IMG/VR virus record: IMGVR_UViG_3300042541_002726
Span: 1 to 22,417 of that record
Reading direction: 5' to 3' (one strand)
From: a virus
Length of the DNA: 22,417 nucleotides
Below the pieces are notes generated by a model, which saw nothing but the letters and a program-made list of their open reading frames with translations, was not told the origin of the DNA and did not search any database. The position numbers were made by a program, and so were the translations under genes. How positions within the stretch are numbered: the stretch's first letter is position 1; each line of letters starts with the position of its first letter. Positions 9,501 through 16,257 of this stretch are shown in pieces.

Positions 9501-12500
9501 TGTTTATTCGTTTCAAAAATAGAACGATTCGCATCATACGTGATTCTTCCGAATTCCTCTTTTTGGCGATAACCCTCGACCTTCCCAAGCAGACTCTTTC
9601 TGTTTTCCGCGTCTTTGCTCGTCTTTTCGCTGCTAAGATTGGCCATTCTTGCGATTTCGTAAGCCTTGTCCAGTGCGTCTAGCATGCCGCCCATAGCTAA
9701 ATCGCCAAACTGAGACCCCTTCTTTTCTTGGTATGCGCCAATCAGACTTGGGATTCCCGTCATGTATGTGTACCATGGGGCTTTTGCCGCTTTATTTTGA
9801 GCTGGGAGACTCTCCTCTATTTCCGTCTCGCTCGCGCCAGCCCCTTTCAGTGCTTTTCTGAGATAGCTCGGATCAGTCTTGACTTGCTCTCTGATCTTCT
9901 GAACTTCCTCCATCGTTTTGTCCTTGAACAGGGACGAGAAAGCGCTGGCCATGGACTCGCGACTCTTCGTTATTTCTTTGTCCCCCATGCCGAAAAATCC
10001 AGTTGCAGTGGCCGCGCCCTTAGAGGCGCTCAGCATGGTGCTCAGATCAATTCTTTCACTGCTCTTTCTTTCAAGCTGTATCTGAGCCTCTCTTTGCTGC
10101 TCTTGCGTACCCATCATGCCCGCTCGGATTTCCGGGGCGACATTCATTCTCGCTAAGGCTGATCTCAGCTTTTTGTTCGCAACTTCTATCTCTCTTGCGC
10201 TGCCGCCCTCAGATTTTAGGCTTGTAATTTCAGCCTGCGCCATACGAACTTCTGCTGCCGACTCAAGATTCTTCCGAACCTTTTCATTCACCCTGTTGAG
10301 AGTCTCTGCCATTTCCTCAAAAGAGGTCTCTAGCTTGTCAAAAGCACCCTTGACACCCCCGATAAGCGCGCCAATCGCCATGCCCGGCACAATGCCGCCC
10401 GGGACAAAACTTCCAATCCCAGCGCCCGCTCCAGCGCCCGTAAGCGCGGAACCAGCAATTCCAATGCCCATGCCAGAAGCTGTGCCGCCGCGCTGCTGCT
10501 GTTCAGAGAAGAGAGACGGCAAAGCACCACCAGCAAAAGATAAACCCATGGAGGCCCCGAGAGAGGCGGCTAGGGGATTGCCCTTGAAGAATTCTCCGAC
10601 TTTGCCGAAGCGGCTGGGGGCTGCGGGCGTAAGGCCAAACTTTGGAGCCTCAGCCAGTCTGTTGGCAACCGCCGCATCTATCTGTTCTTTGGCAAGCTTG
10701 TTTCCGCCGACGTTGGAACTTTGAAAGCCTAGTTTCTGAGCCTCTTCTCTTCTGATGGAGGCAGTGTAAATGGCTTTTTGACGCGGTGTCAAAGCGTCCA
10801 TTCCGCCAGACTGGAGGATTGAGCCAATTTGGTTTTGACTAGCTTGGAGATTAACCCCCGCGCGGTTTTGAACAGAGGCGATTTGAAGGCTTCGGGTTCT
10901 GGCCGCTTTTTCCTCCGCCATTAGGACATTTTGTTGCGCAAGATTTTTCTCAAATTCGGTATTGATGGGAATACTGCGGCGAATAATGGAATTGATCTGT
11001 TTTCGATTGTTCGTTTCTTTTCCAATCTCGACAATCGCATCTTTGTAAGCCTCTTCCATGCTTTTGCCAGACTTTATAGAGGATTGAACTGTTTTGTTGA
11101 ACTGCTCTTGAATAGTTTGTCCATAGGCCACCCCTTTGGAAGCGGCCAAAGAATCTTGTAATTGCGCAAAATTTAGATTTCCAGTTTTTCCAACGATAGG
11201 ACGGAAAGCGGCTCCTCTTGCGATCTGGGACGTTTCATATCTTTCTTTTGATGTTCCCTGTATACCTCTAATGCCTGAAGCAGATTCTAGATCTGTCAAA
11301 CGAAGATTTTTGAAATCTCTTTCAAAATATTTTTCAGGCGCAGTTCTTTCAAAATATGGAGCAGATGCGGCCATTCTTGGTTGACGGGGTCTTTGTGGGC
11401 CATAAGGGGATATACCCCCCAACAAATGAGACCCCATTCCTTCTGGCGAAGGCCCAGATCCAATAAAATTTGGATTTACAAATGGAAGCTTTAAGCCAGA
11501 GACAGCAAGATTAGAAGCAAACAACGAAGATAGGCCAGCTATGCTCTGATTCGCAAATGATGGCGTAGACACTGGCGACCCAAACATGCTGTTTATTTCG
11601 GATAGATCGGGTGATTTTCCAAAGCTTGGTGCTTTGCTTTTTTTCTCAGATCCAAATGTGCCCTTCATGGCCTCAAGCTGATTCATGAATGGATCGAGAT
11701 ATGACATCGATTTTATAGGGCTATATTTATTTATGCCCGTAATCTCATCAAGTCTTCCTTTCACTTCCCCCATAACAAGATTTTTAGATGCCTTGTCTAA
11801 AGACTGTGTAAAATCAAATATTTTGTCGCCAAGTTTGAATGCGCTGGCTTTTGTTGACGCTGTTGATATTTTGTCCAGAGTTTCATCTAGCCCTTTTAGT
11901 TTTTCTTTTGATACCTTAGCTTCAGATTCGTATTTGAGACTTCCAAATTGAAAGCTTCCGGGAATTCTTCCCGCATAGCCGCCACTTTCCATTTTTGAAA
12001 CATAGGTTCCAATATTCCCTGATTTTGGAGCAACTGGATTTATGATGTTTGTGTCAACAGATTTTTTAATCTTAGACGAAGATTTGACAAGCAAATCCTC
12101 CACTATCTTCACGTATTGTCCAAAAGCTTGACCCATCGCGGGCGAAGATTGCCCGGGAGCATATGCGGTATATCCACTCTGTTGCCCCATTATGACTGAT
12201 GTTGATTGGCCCGGCAAGAACTGTCCAAATGATTGACCGCTAGTTGGTGGCACCGCGCCACCAAGGATAGGAACTGCATTTTTCTGAATTTTCTGTGGAT
12301 AGTCAAATGGCGTGCCCATTCCGGGCATTCCCTCAAGATTTCCAAAGGCTGCATTTGGAATATACCCTCCAGCCGCAATCGGTGTGGACCCCTTCGGAAG
12401 GCCAAACTTACTGGCCATTTCCTTCGTGTAAATCGCTTTGCCCGCCGGAGTCGGTACAATGAACTCGCTCGTGTTCGCGACAATGCCCATTTGGCCGCCG

Positions 12501-15175
12501 CCTCGTGCGAAGTTCGGGAGGTAGACTGGAGACGCACTCTTGTCAGCCCCGCCGACCCCAGATTGGATCGCTTTGGACTCCATGCTGATGGGATCATAGC
12601 CGTCAGCGGCGGACGTGCGGGTTCTGGACCCCTTTTGGCCGCGCGCCCAGCCCCAAGTGCGGCCTTGAAGCTCGGGAATGGTGATGCCAAGAATTTTCGC
12701 TGCCTCTTGGTATTCCGAAGAGACTGTGTTGTAGAATTCGTATCCCGCTTTACTCTGGTTGAACAAGAGCTTTTTATCTTCTTTTGAAACGGCCTCTCGG
12801 TTATATTTGGGTAGTGCTGCTCCACCATTTCGCACATAGATAGCCCAGCTATCCATGACTGCTGGAGTTGCCGTTCTGCTTTCAAACGCAAGCCCCTTTT
12901 TGTTTCTGAATCCAGAGAAGTCTTTTTCGAGCAGGAGAGACGCGGCAAAATTCTGCGTCTTTGCGCCGCCGCCGAGAAGCTTGACCATGTCCTCGCGCGA
13001 AGATGCTCCGAAAATTCTGAGGGCTTTGGCCACGTTTGTGTCTGGTATCGCCCCGACTTTCTGACCACCTCTCAAAATGCTTTCCAGAGTCGCCCGAGCA
13101 TTCTCATCCTTGGCGTTTGCCGAAAGCGCGGCCAGTCCATAAGCCATCTGTTCAACTGATTTGCCTGACTTGGAGGCGAGACCCTTGAGTTCTTGGTTTA
13201 CAATCGGGTAGTATCCAGCCGCTTTCTCAGCCTGATTGAACCTTGTCGAATCGTCTGATGAGAAGGAGCTGCGGTAGGCGTCAATGATATTCTGGACTCC
13301 GCTAAATCCCGCTGCGCCCGGCATATACCCGCCAGCCGCAATCGGCGTGGAGCCCGGCGGCAACCCTCTCTTCTGAATCATCGCGGGGTTGTAAATCGCA
13401 GACCCATTTGGGGTCTTGACCATGTATTCTGAGGTGTTCGCGACGATTGGCCCGATCTTTCCGCCTCCAAAGGCGAAGTTCGGAATCATCACGGGTCTAG
13501 CATTAGGACTCGCGCCACCTACGCCTGCGCGAATCGCGGATGATTCTGCCGAGAATGGATCATAACCGTTTGCCGCGCGAGGTGTCTTTCTGAGGTTGAC
13601 TACAGCTCCAGCCAGCGCGCTGGTATCAGTCTGAAACCCACTCTGCAATCTAGCTGTCCGAGAGAGAATCCCCTCAACCACAGCCGCGCGCTCGGCCAGC
13701 GTGCCCATGCTCATGATTTGGCGCTTGAGAGCGTCATCTCCTGAGTTGTAGAGCGAAACAATCTGCTGCTGGGTCTCGGCCTGAACTTTCCCGACACCCC
13801 TGAGGTCTAGCGCCGCCGCAAAGTCCTTTTGGAGATTCTGTGCGGTCTTGCTCGCGATATTCCCGAGAACAGCAAGAACTGCTGGCCCAAGCCCGAAGAC
13901 AAGGGCGTTACCGAATCCCTTGATGACGCCCGCCGCCAGCTTTTCGCCCGCGCTATTTGTTTCGGATTCTCCAGCATTGGCAAAGGCTTGAACTACGGTG
14001 CTCCCCGTGAATCCGCTGAGGAGTCCTTTGGCCGCGTTGCCGATGCCCAGATCACCGATCTTGGCCCCAACCTGCTGATAGGTCGTTTGGGCCTGTTGCG
14101 CAAGGGCTGAGAGAGACTTATTGAGCGCCTCATTACGCTTGATCGCCTCATTCGCGGCTGCCGCAGATGTTTTCGAGGCTCTTTCAGACACGGATTCTGT
14201 TCCGGCCTGCAAATCCGACATGATCGCCTTGAGAATGTTGATTTGATAGCCACCAGCTACCAGTTCTGCGGCCCCTTTTTTCACCGAGGCCCCTAGCTTG
14301 TCATAGACATTTGCGAAATTCAGAAGTACCTTTTCGGCGGACAGAGCACGGCCAGCCGCGTCTGTCACGGCCACTCCAAGGCCCTCCAGAGTTTCCAGAG
14401 TGTCCCTTCTCTCGATTCTTGTGAATATCGTCTTTATCGCGTTACCAATCACAGCGCCACCGCGCGCCGTAGTCTGTTGAGCAGAGGTGATTATACCAAT
14501 CAGCTTGTCAAATTCCACTCCCGCATCACTGGCGACAGCTCCAGCGCGAGCCAGACCTTGAGCCAGATCCTTAGAAGACACCGCGAATTTGGCGTCAACA
14601 GTAGCCAGCTTGTTCACAACTTCTGTTGTGGTTAGGCCTGCTTTTTGGAACCCGTTGACCGCCGCAGTGAGGGTTTGAACTGCTTCCTCTGTGCTAAGAG
14701 ACGCCAGCCTTGTCAAGACCATGGCATCGCGAGTTCTCCTCAAAGTCTCTTCCATTCCCAATCCTTGGCGAGAGAACTCTTTAGCGGCCTCAGCCGCCTT
14801 TTCAAAAGACTGACTGGTATCTCTCGCGACATTGAAAAGACCGCGAGAGAAAGTGTCGAGGTTTGTCGTAGAGAGCTGAAGAACGGAATTGATATCCATC
14901 AAGGCCTTCTCTACTGCCATGGTGGATGTGATAATATCCTTGAATACCCGAATGCTCGTAGAGAGCACCGCAAAGGATGCGCCCAGAGTGATCACACGTT
15001 GATTGGCTCGGTCCAGCTCAGAGCTGAAATCCCGCACATTTCGTCCGCCAGCGGCAAACGGAGTGTTGAACTTCATATTCTTCTCAATGCGCGAGAAGCT
15101 CTGCTGGAGTTTAGACTCGGCGTCCGAACTCAGCTGTGCGCCAACATTGAGAATGACATCGTTTGTGCCTGCCAT
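6509..15175 (-). CDS. Tail tape measure protein, 2888 residues (TP901-type N-terminus)
   Basis: Sets tail length: it is packed in the tube during assembly and probably ejected with the DNA. Residues about 60-330 are a TP901-like tape measure core (AVEKALMDINSVLQLS, EFSRQGLGMEETLRRTRDA, RAGAVASDAGVEFDKLIGII, GGAVIGNAIKTIFTRI). A hydrophobic stretch is near 423-440. Two related blocks of about 90 residues (about 532-621 and 853-945) flank a globular domain. A charged, coiled-coil-like part is near 1619-1678, and glycine-rich, possibly membrane-inserting segments lie near 1563-1612 and 2341-2385. KVPAMLTGGEYYIG and DDVPARLAPGSFIIKKSAV near 2280-2330 are common in tape measure C-terminal parts. 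Residues 2531-2802 are a 16-copy repeat array. The end (NVNVKIEINNNG, then a helix with LQKQVQGIVQQELVN) is typical. Start context is ATTACC-ATG with no close Shine-Dalgarno sequence. Lambda H has 853 residues. Confidence 0.95.
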   Translation of the reverse strand: MAGTNDVILNVGAQLSSDAESKLQQSFSRIEKNMKFNTPFAAGGRNVRDFSSELDRANQRVITLGASFAVLSTSIRVFKDIITSTMAVEKALMDINSVLQLSTTNLDTFSRGLFNVARDTSQSFEKAAEAAKEFSRQGLGMEETLRRTRDAMVLTRLASLSTEEAVQTLTAAVNGFQKAGLTTTEVVNKLATVDAKFAVSSKDLAQGLARAGAVASDAGVEFDKLIGIITSAQQTTARGGAVIGNAIKTIFTRIERRDTLETLEGLGVAVTDAAGRALSAEKVLLNFANVYDKLGASVKKGAAELVAGGYQINILKAIMSDLQAGTESVSERASKTSAAAANEAIKRNEALNKSLSALAQQAQTTYQQVGAKIGDLGIGNAAKGLLSGFTGSTVVQAFANAGESETNSAGEKLAAGVIKGFGNALVFGLGPAVLAVLGNIASKTAQNLQKDFAAALDLRGVGKVQAETQQQIVSLYNSGDDALKRQIMSMGTLAERAAVVEGILSRTARLQSGFQTDTSALAGAVVNLRKTPRAANGYDPFSAESSAIRAGVGGASPNARPVMIPNFAFGGGKIGPIVANTSEYMVKTPNGSAIYNPAMIQKRGLPPGSTPIAAGGYMPGAAGFSGVQNIIDAYRSSFSSDDSTRFNQAEKAAGYYPIVNQELKGLASKSGKSVEQMAYGLAALSANAKDENARATLESILRGGQKVGAIPDTNVAKALRIFGASSREDMVKLLGGGAKTQNFAASLLLEKDFSGFRNKKGLAFESRTATPAVMDSWAIYVRNGGAALPKYNREAVSKEDKKLLFNQSKAGYEFYNTVSSEYQEAAKILGITIPELQGRTWGWARGQKGSRTRTSAADGYDPISMESKAIQSGVGGADKSASPVYLPNFARGGGQMGIVANTSEFIVPTPAGKAIYTKEMASKFGLPKGSTPIAAGGYIPNAAFGNLEGMPGMGTPFDYPQKIQKNAVPILGGAVPPTSGQSFGQFLPGQSTSVIMGQQSGYTAYAPGQSSPAMGQAFGQYVKIVEDLLVKSSSKIKKSVDTNIINPVAPKSGNIGTYVSKMESGGYAGRIPGSFQFGSLKYESEAKVSKEKLKGLDETLDKISTASTKASAFKLGDKIFDFTQSLDKASKNLVMGEVKGRLDEITGINKYSPIKSMSYLDPFMNQLEAMKGTFGSEKKSKAPSFGKSPDLSEINSMFGSPVSTPSFANQSIAGLSSLFASNLAVSGLKLPFVNPNFIGSGPSPEGMGSHLLGGISPYGPQRPRQPRMAASAPYFERTAPEKYFERDFKNLRLTDLESASGIRGIQGTSKERYETSQIARGAAFRPIVGKTGNLNFAQLQDSLAASKGVAYGQTIQEQFNKTVQSSIKSGKSMEEAYKDAIVEIGKETNNRKQINSIIRRSIPINTEFEKNLAQQNVLMAEEKAARTRSLQIASVQNRAGVNLQASQNQIGSILQSGGMDALTPRQKAIYTASIRREEAQKLGFQSSNVGGNKLAKEQIDAAVANRLAEAPKFGLTPAAPSRFGKVGEFFKGNPLAASLGASMGLSFAGGALPSLFSEQQQRGGTASGMGIGIAGSALTGAGAGAGIGSFVPGGIVPGMAIGALIGGVKGAFDKLETSFEEMAETLNRVNEKVRKNLESAAEVRMAQAEITSLKSEGGSAREIEVANKKLRSALARMNVAPEIRAGMMGTQEQQREAQIQLERKSSERIDLSTMLSASKGAATATGFFGMGDKEITKSRESMASAFSSLFKDKTMEEVQKIREQVKTDPSYLRKALKGAGASETEIEESLPAQNKAAKAPWYTYMTGIPSLIGAYQEKKGSQFGDLAMGGMLDALDKAYEIARMANLSSEKTSKDAENRKSLLGKVEGYRQKEEFGRITYDANRSIFETNKQIAMSRENLSEPKKIEMQGEYLRKSISSELEMKRSSLLTGAQGSLIGLAKDKGVSGSFVKDVESISDASGINDLLEILTDPKLLESKGYGSTANKEMIDALLSTKRALEAANKTAEEQKRAVDANTKSLSDEYIRTGMRAAATESYGSAVTNLEDALKRAEARNDTPDIIRSLETALELAKVGARYQAGGSVGAFEKDILGTQLSTSRKSEITNIEAIRRLARSKNPEESSLISGDMLGGAEFREAKLKGQGGDFMGSLSGGFSSVFVKMKKDMNDLSELGASLGQSLSANLSGAFGDFVTGAKSGKDAFRSFAVSVLNDASRMFASQAIQGILGSMFGAMTGATGVGIGTAAPVGRANGGPIPFAMGGKVPAMLTGGEYYIGPKAAKSIGYDTLHRLNKYADGGMVRGGSGVKDDVPARLAPGSFIIKKSAVGKLGPDYLDSLVNGKVQHRFFGGLLMGAVMGGALGYATGGKKGAIAGAIIGGIGGGLAQNYSQTGSMFKSDAGAGMFQFSPSAASPSVGGSSQAPSGYESWEGGGANPSAVASKAPMPMWKQAAFGLGASALLGGVSSMLAPKDPKFTPMNATEISANRVRLETEQRGMTPPSGLFPWLSANPNGGSNQMGYVLPPTRRMYANGGMVDFESPALFENGGKVAPQSSRLFADNEAVDTRPSLPPIDGSKVNFQSPRIFADTGKTGFQSPRVLTNSGKPAFQSPLAFVTNEKVDPRPSIAFANRENVDFQSPRLFANGGKVDFQSPRLFANGGMATASEKMDLQSPRLFADGGIVSNAGKMNFQSPRLFANGGMVSSGGKTDFQSPRLFANGGTVSSGEEANFQSPRLFAAGGMVTSGGGMNLQPPRLFADGGMVAGAREMNFQSPRLFAGGGMVTGGGGVDFQAPRLFADGGMVDGGDSVEMAKPMTSSSGGGGSSNVNVKIEINNNGTSSASASSDKKDGQGGFGPDFAMKLQKQVQGIVQQELVNQSRSDGFFAQKNRFVQGR
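6770..7249 (-). repeat. Tape measure repeat array, part 2: eight 60-bp units
   Basis: Eight head-to-tail units of exactly 60 bp, in frame, encode 20 residues each (residues 2643-2802) of the type MNFQSPRLFANGGMVSSGGK. The QSPRLFA-x-GG core is nearly constant; the last six or seven residues vary (MVDGGDS, MVTGGGG, MVAGARE, MATASEK). Differences among copies include QAPR and QPPR variants. The units are the 42-bp unit of the adjoining array plus 18 bp. Confidence 0.95.
7250..7585 (-). repeat. Tape measure repeat array, part 1: eight 42-bp units
   Basis: Eight units of exactly 42 bp encode 14 residues each (residues 2531-2642). The unit nearest the 60-bp array is canonical (VDFQSPRLFANGGK). The others are progressively less regular, e.g. 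VNFQSPRIFADTGK, TGFQSPRVLTNSGK, PAFQSPLAFVTNEK, VDPRPSIAFANREN, VDTRPSLPPIDGSK. The sequence just before the array (RRMYANGGM) looks like a further half unit. Older, decayed copies next to newer ones is the simplest reading. Confidence 0.9.
12340..12618 (-). repeat. Tape measure long internal repeat, copy 2 (protein level)
   Basis: About 90 residues (about 853-945) that closely match the block encoded at 13310-13585. Shared features in order are A-x-GYDP-x-S-x-ES-x-AI, GVGGA, PNFA-x-GGG, IVANTSE, TP-x-G-x-AIY, GLP-x-GSTPIAAGGY. The boundaries are approximate. Confidence 0.85.
13310..13585 (-). repeat. Tape measure long internal repeat, copy 1 (protein level)
   Basis: About 90 residues (about 532-621), partner of the block at 12340-12618. 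It runs from RAANGYDPFSAESSAIRAG through IPNFAFGGGKIGPIVANTSE to GLPPGSTPIAAGGYMPGAAG. About 230 residues of unrelated sequence separate the two copies. A more distant relative may be the VPAMLTGGEYYIG region near residue 2285. The boundaries are approximate. Confidence 0.85.
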
Positions 15176-15237
15176 GGTAATGTGATAGACCTAGCCTTTA
15201 GACTGTGACCCCGACCCTTGAGTGTTCATTGAGCATA

Positions 15238-15269
15238 GGGATTTACACGGAAACTAAGCCGATTTCTTT
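15238..15269 (-). promoter_or_regulatory. CGTGTAA-type element before the tape measure gene
   Basis: The minus strand reads AAAGAAA (15263-15269), 13 bases, then CGTGTAAATCCC (15238-15249), 62 bases before the tape measure ATG. It is the only sizeable signal in the 96-base gap 15176-15271. The downstream half matches four other intergenic sites; the upstream half departs from the GTATAAM seen at three of them but shares GAAATCGGC with the site before the I-like gene. Confidence 0.5.
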
Positions 15270-15271
15270 GT

Positions 15272-16246
15272 CTATCTTGCATTTTTTGCTGCCCAGTCCA
15301 TAAAGGACCCGCCATTCTTCATGATGTCTGCAACCACATTCTGATTCTGCTTCAGTCCAAGCACCTTAGCATCTTCTTTCTTGGCCCCTACTACAACGGC
15401 CCCCTCCTCATATGCGCCCTGTTTCTGCATCTCCTCTTTGCCGCGCGACGCAGCCGTAGCGTAATCCGTGAGAAGATCCGGGTCTTCCATGACAGACTTG
15501 GGGAACTTGGAGGTGTCGTTATTTTGATAGATGTTCAAGAAGTGACGACCATAGGACAGAAGCTTGACCTGCATGAACGTCATTTGGCAGATGGGACGGC
15601 CAAAGAATTGAGATATATTTTCACCAGTCAGCGCGAAATACTCTTGAAAAAATCCTTGCATGGCCAGCTTTCTAACGTTCTGCGGGGAGCAGCCGTCCAT
15701 GGCGAGATTGTAGTCGGCAATCAAATGATTCATCTCTGCGTCTGTCATGTACTGAAATTCTCCATCTGAAAACAAAGACTTCTCTAATGTCTTGTCGCGG
15801 AATAGATTGGAGAAGATAAAATGATCGTTCACCTCACGGTCTGCATATGACTCACAGGTTAATCCCATCAGCGCGGCCTTCTCTCTCAGCTTGTCATTCT
15901 GGATCTTTTCCTGCTCTTTCAACTGCTCGTTGTACCTTTTGACGAGCGACGGCATGTTCATGTTCTTTTTCTTTCCGTCCATAATCCCGTCTATCATCAT
16001 TTGGCAGTCTCGAATCTCTTTGTCTTTTACATCCGACCAGATGCCCTGTTCTTTCATCTGAACTATTCTCTGCTCGTTGGTCAATGCGCCCTCGCTCTTT
16101 GCGGTCGCAATAAAATCCTCTCGGACAGAATCAAAGGAGATTTGGTCCGCGTAGGATAGGTGCTTGACATATCCGGGGCGCGAAAGAAAAACGCCGTGAG
16201 TATAACCCACGGCGATGTCGCGAAAAGCTTTTCGGAGATGGTCCAA
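15272..16246 (-). CDS. Putative second tail assembly chaperone (lambda T position)
   Basis: 324 residues, highly charged and mostly helical. It lies directly before the tape measure gene, where tail assembly chaperones sit. Segments such as LSRPGYVKHLSYADQISFD and EGALTNEQRIVQMKEQGIWS followed by charged helix resemble, from memory, chaperone-like proteins of other large phages, but I cannot name a family with certainty. The start chosen is TTG at 16244-16246: AAAGG at 16253-16257 overlaps the TAA of the previous gene and lies six bases before it, a good Shine-Dalgarno arrangement for re-initiation. The reading frame is the same as that of the upstream gene, separated by one stop codon, so it is not the overlapping -1 frame arrangement of lambda G/T. 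The first ATG is far inside and would remove the conserved-looking start. Confidence 0.6.
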   Translation of the reverse strand: MDHLRKAFRDIAVGYTHGVFLSRPGYVKHLSYADQISFDSVREDFIATAKSEGALTNEQRIVQMKEQGIWSDVKDKEIRDCQMMIDGIMDGKKKNMNMPSLVKRYNEQLKEQEKIQNDKLREKAALMGLTCESYADREVNDHFIFSNLFRDKTLEKSLFSDGEFQYMTDAEMNHLIADYNLAMDGCSPQNVRKLAMQGFFQEYFALTGENISQFFGRPICQMTFMQVKLLSYGRHFLNIYQNNDTSKFPKSVMEDPDLLTDYATAASRGKEEMQKQGAYEEGAVVVGAKKEDAKVLGLKQNQNVVADIMKNGGSFMDWAAKNAR

Positions 16247-16252
16247 AGACGG

Positions 16253-16257
16253 CCTTT
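16253..16257 (-). promoter_or_regulatory. Ribosome binding site deciding the TTG start of the second chaperone-like gene
   Basis: AAAGG on the minus strand overlaps the TAA of the upstream gene and stands six bases before TTG at 16244-16246. It supports re-initiation there in place of a downstream ATG. Confidence 0.5.

Noticed and set aside
15176-15271. Terminator before the tape measure gene
   Set aside because: No stem of useful length followed by a T tract on the minus strand; only the CGTGTAA-type element and a short direct repeat (CTCAA) are visible.
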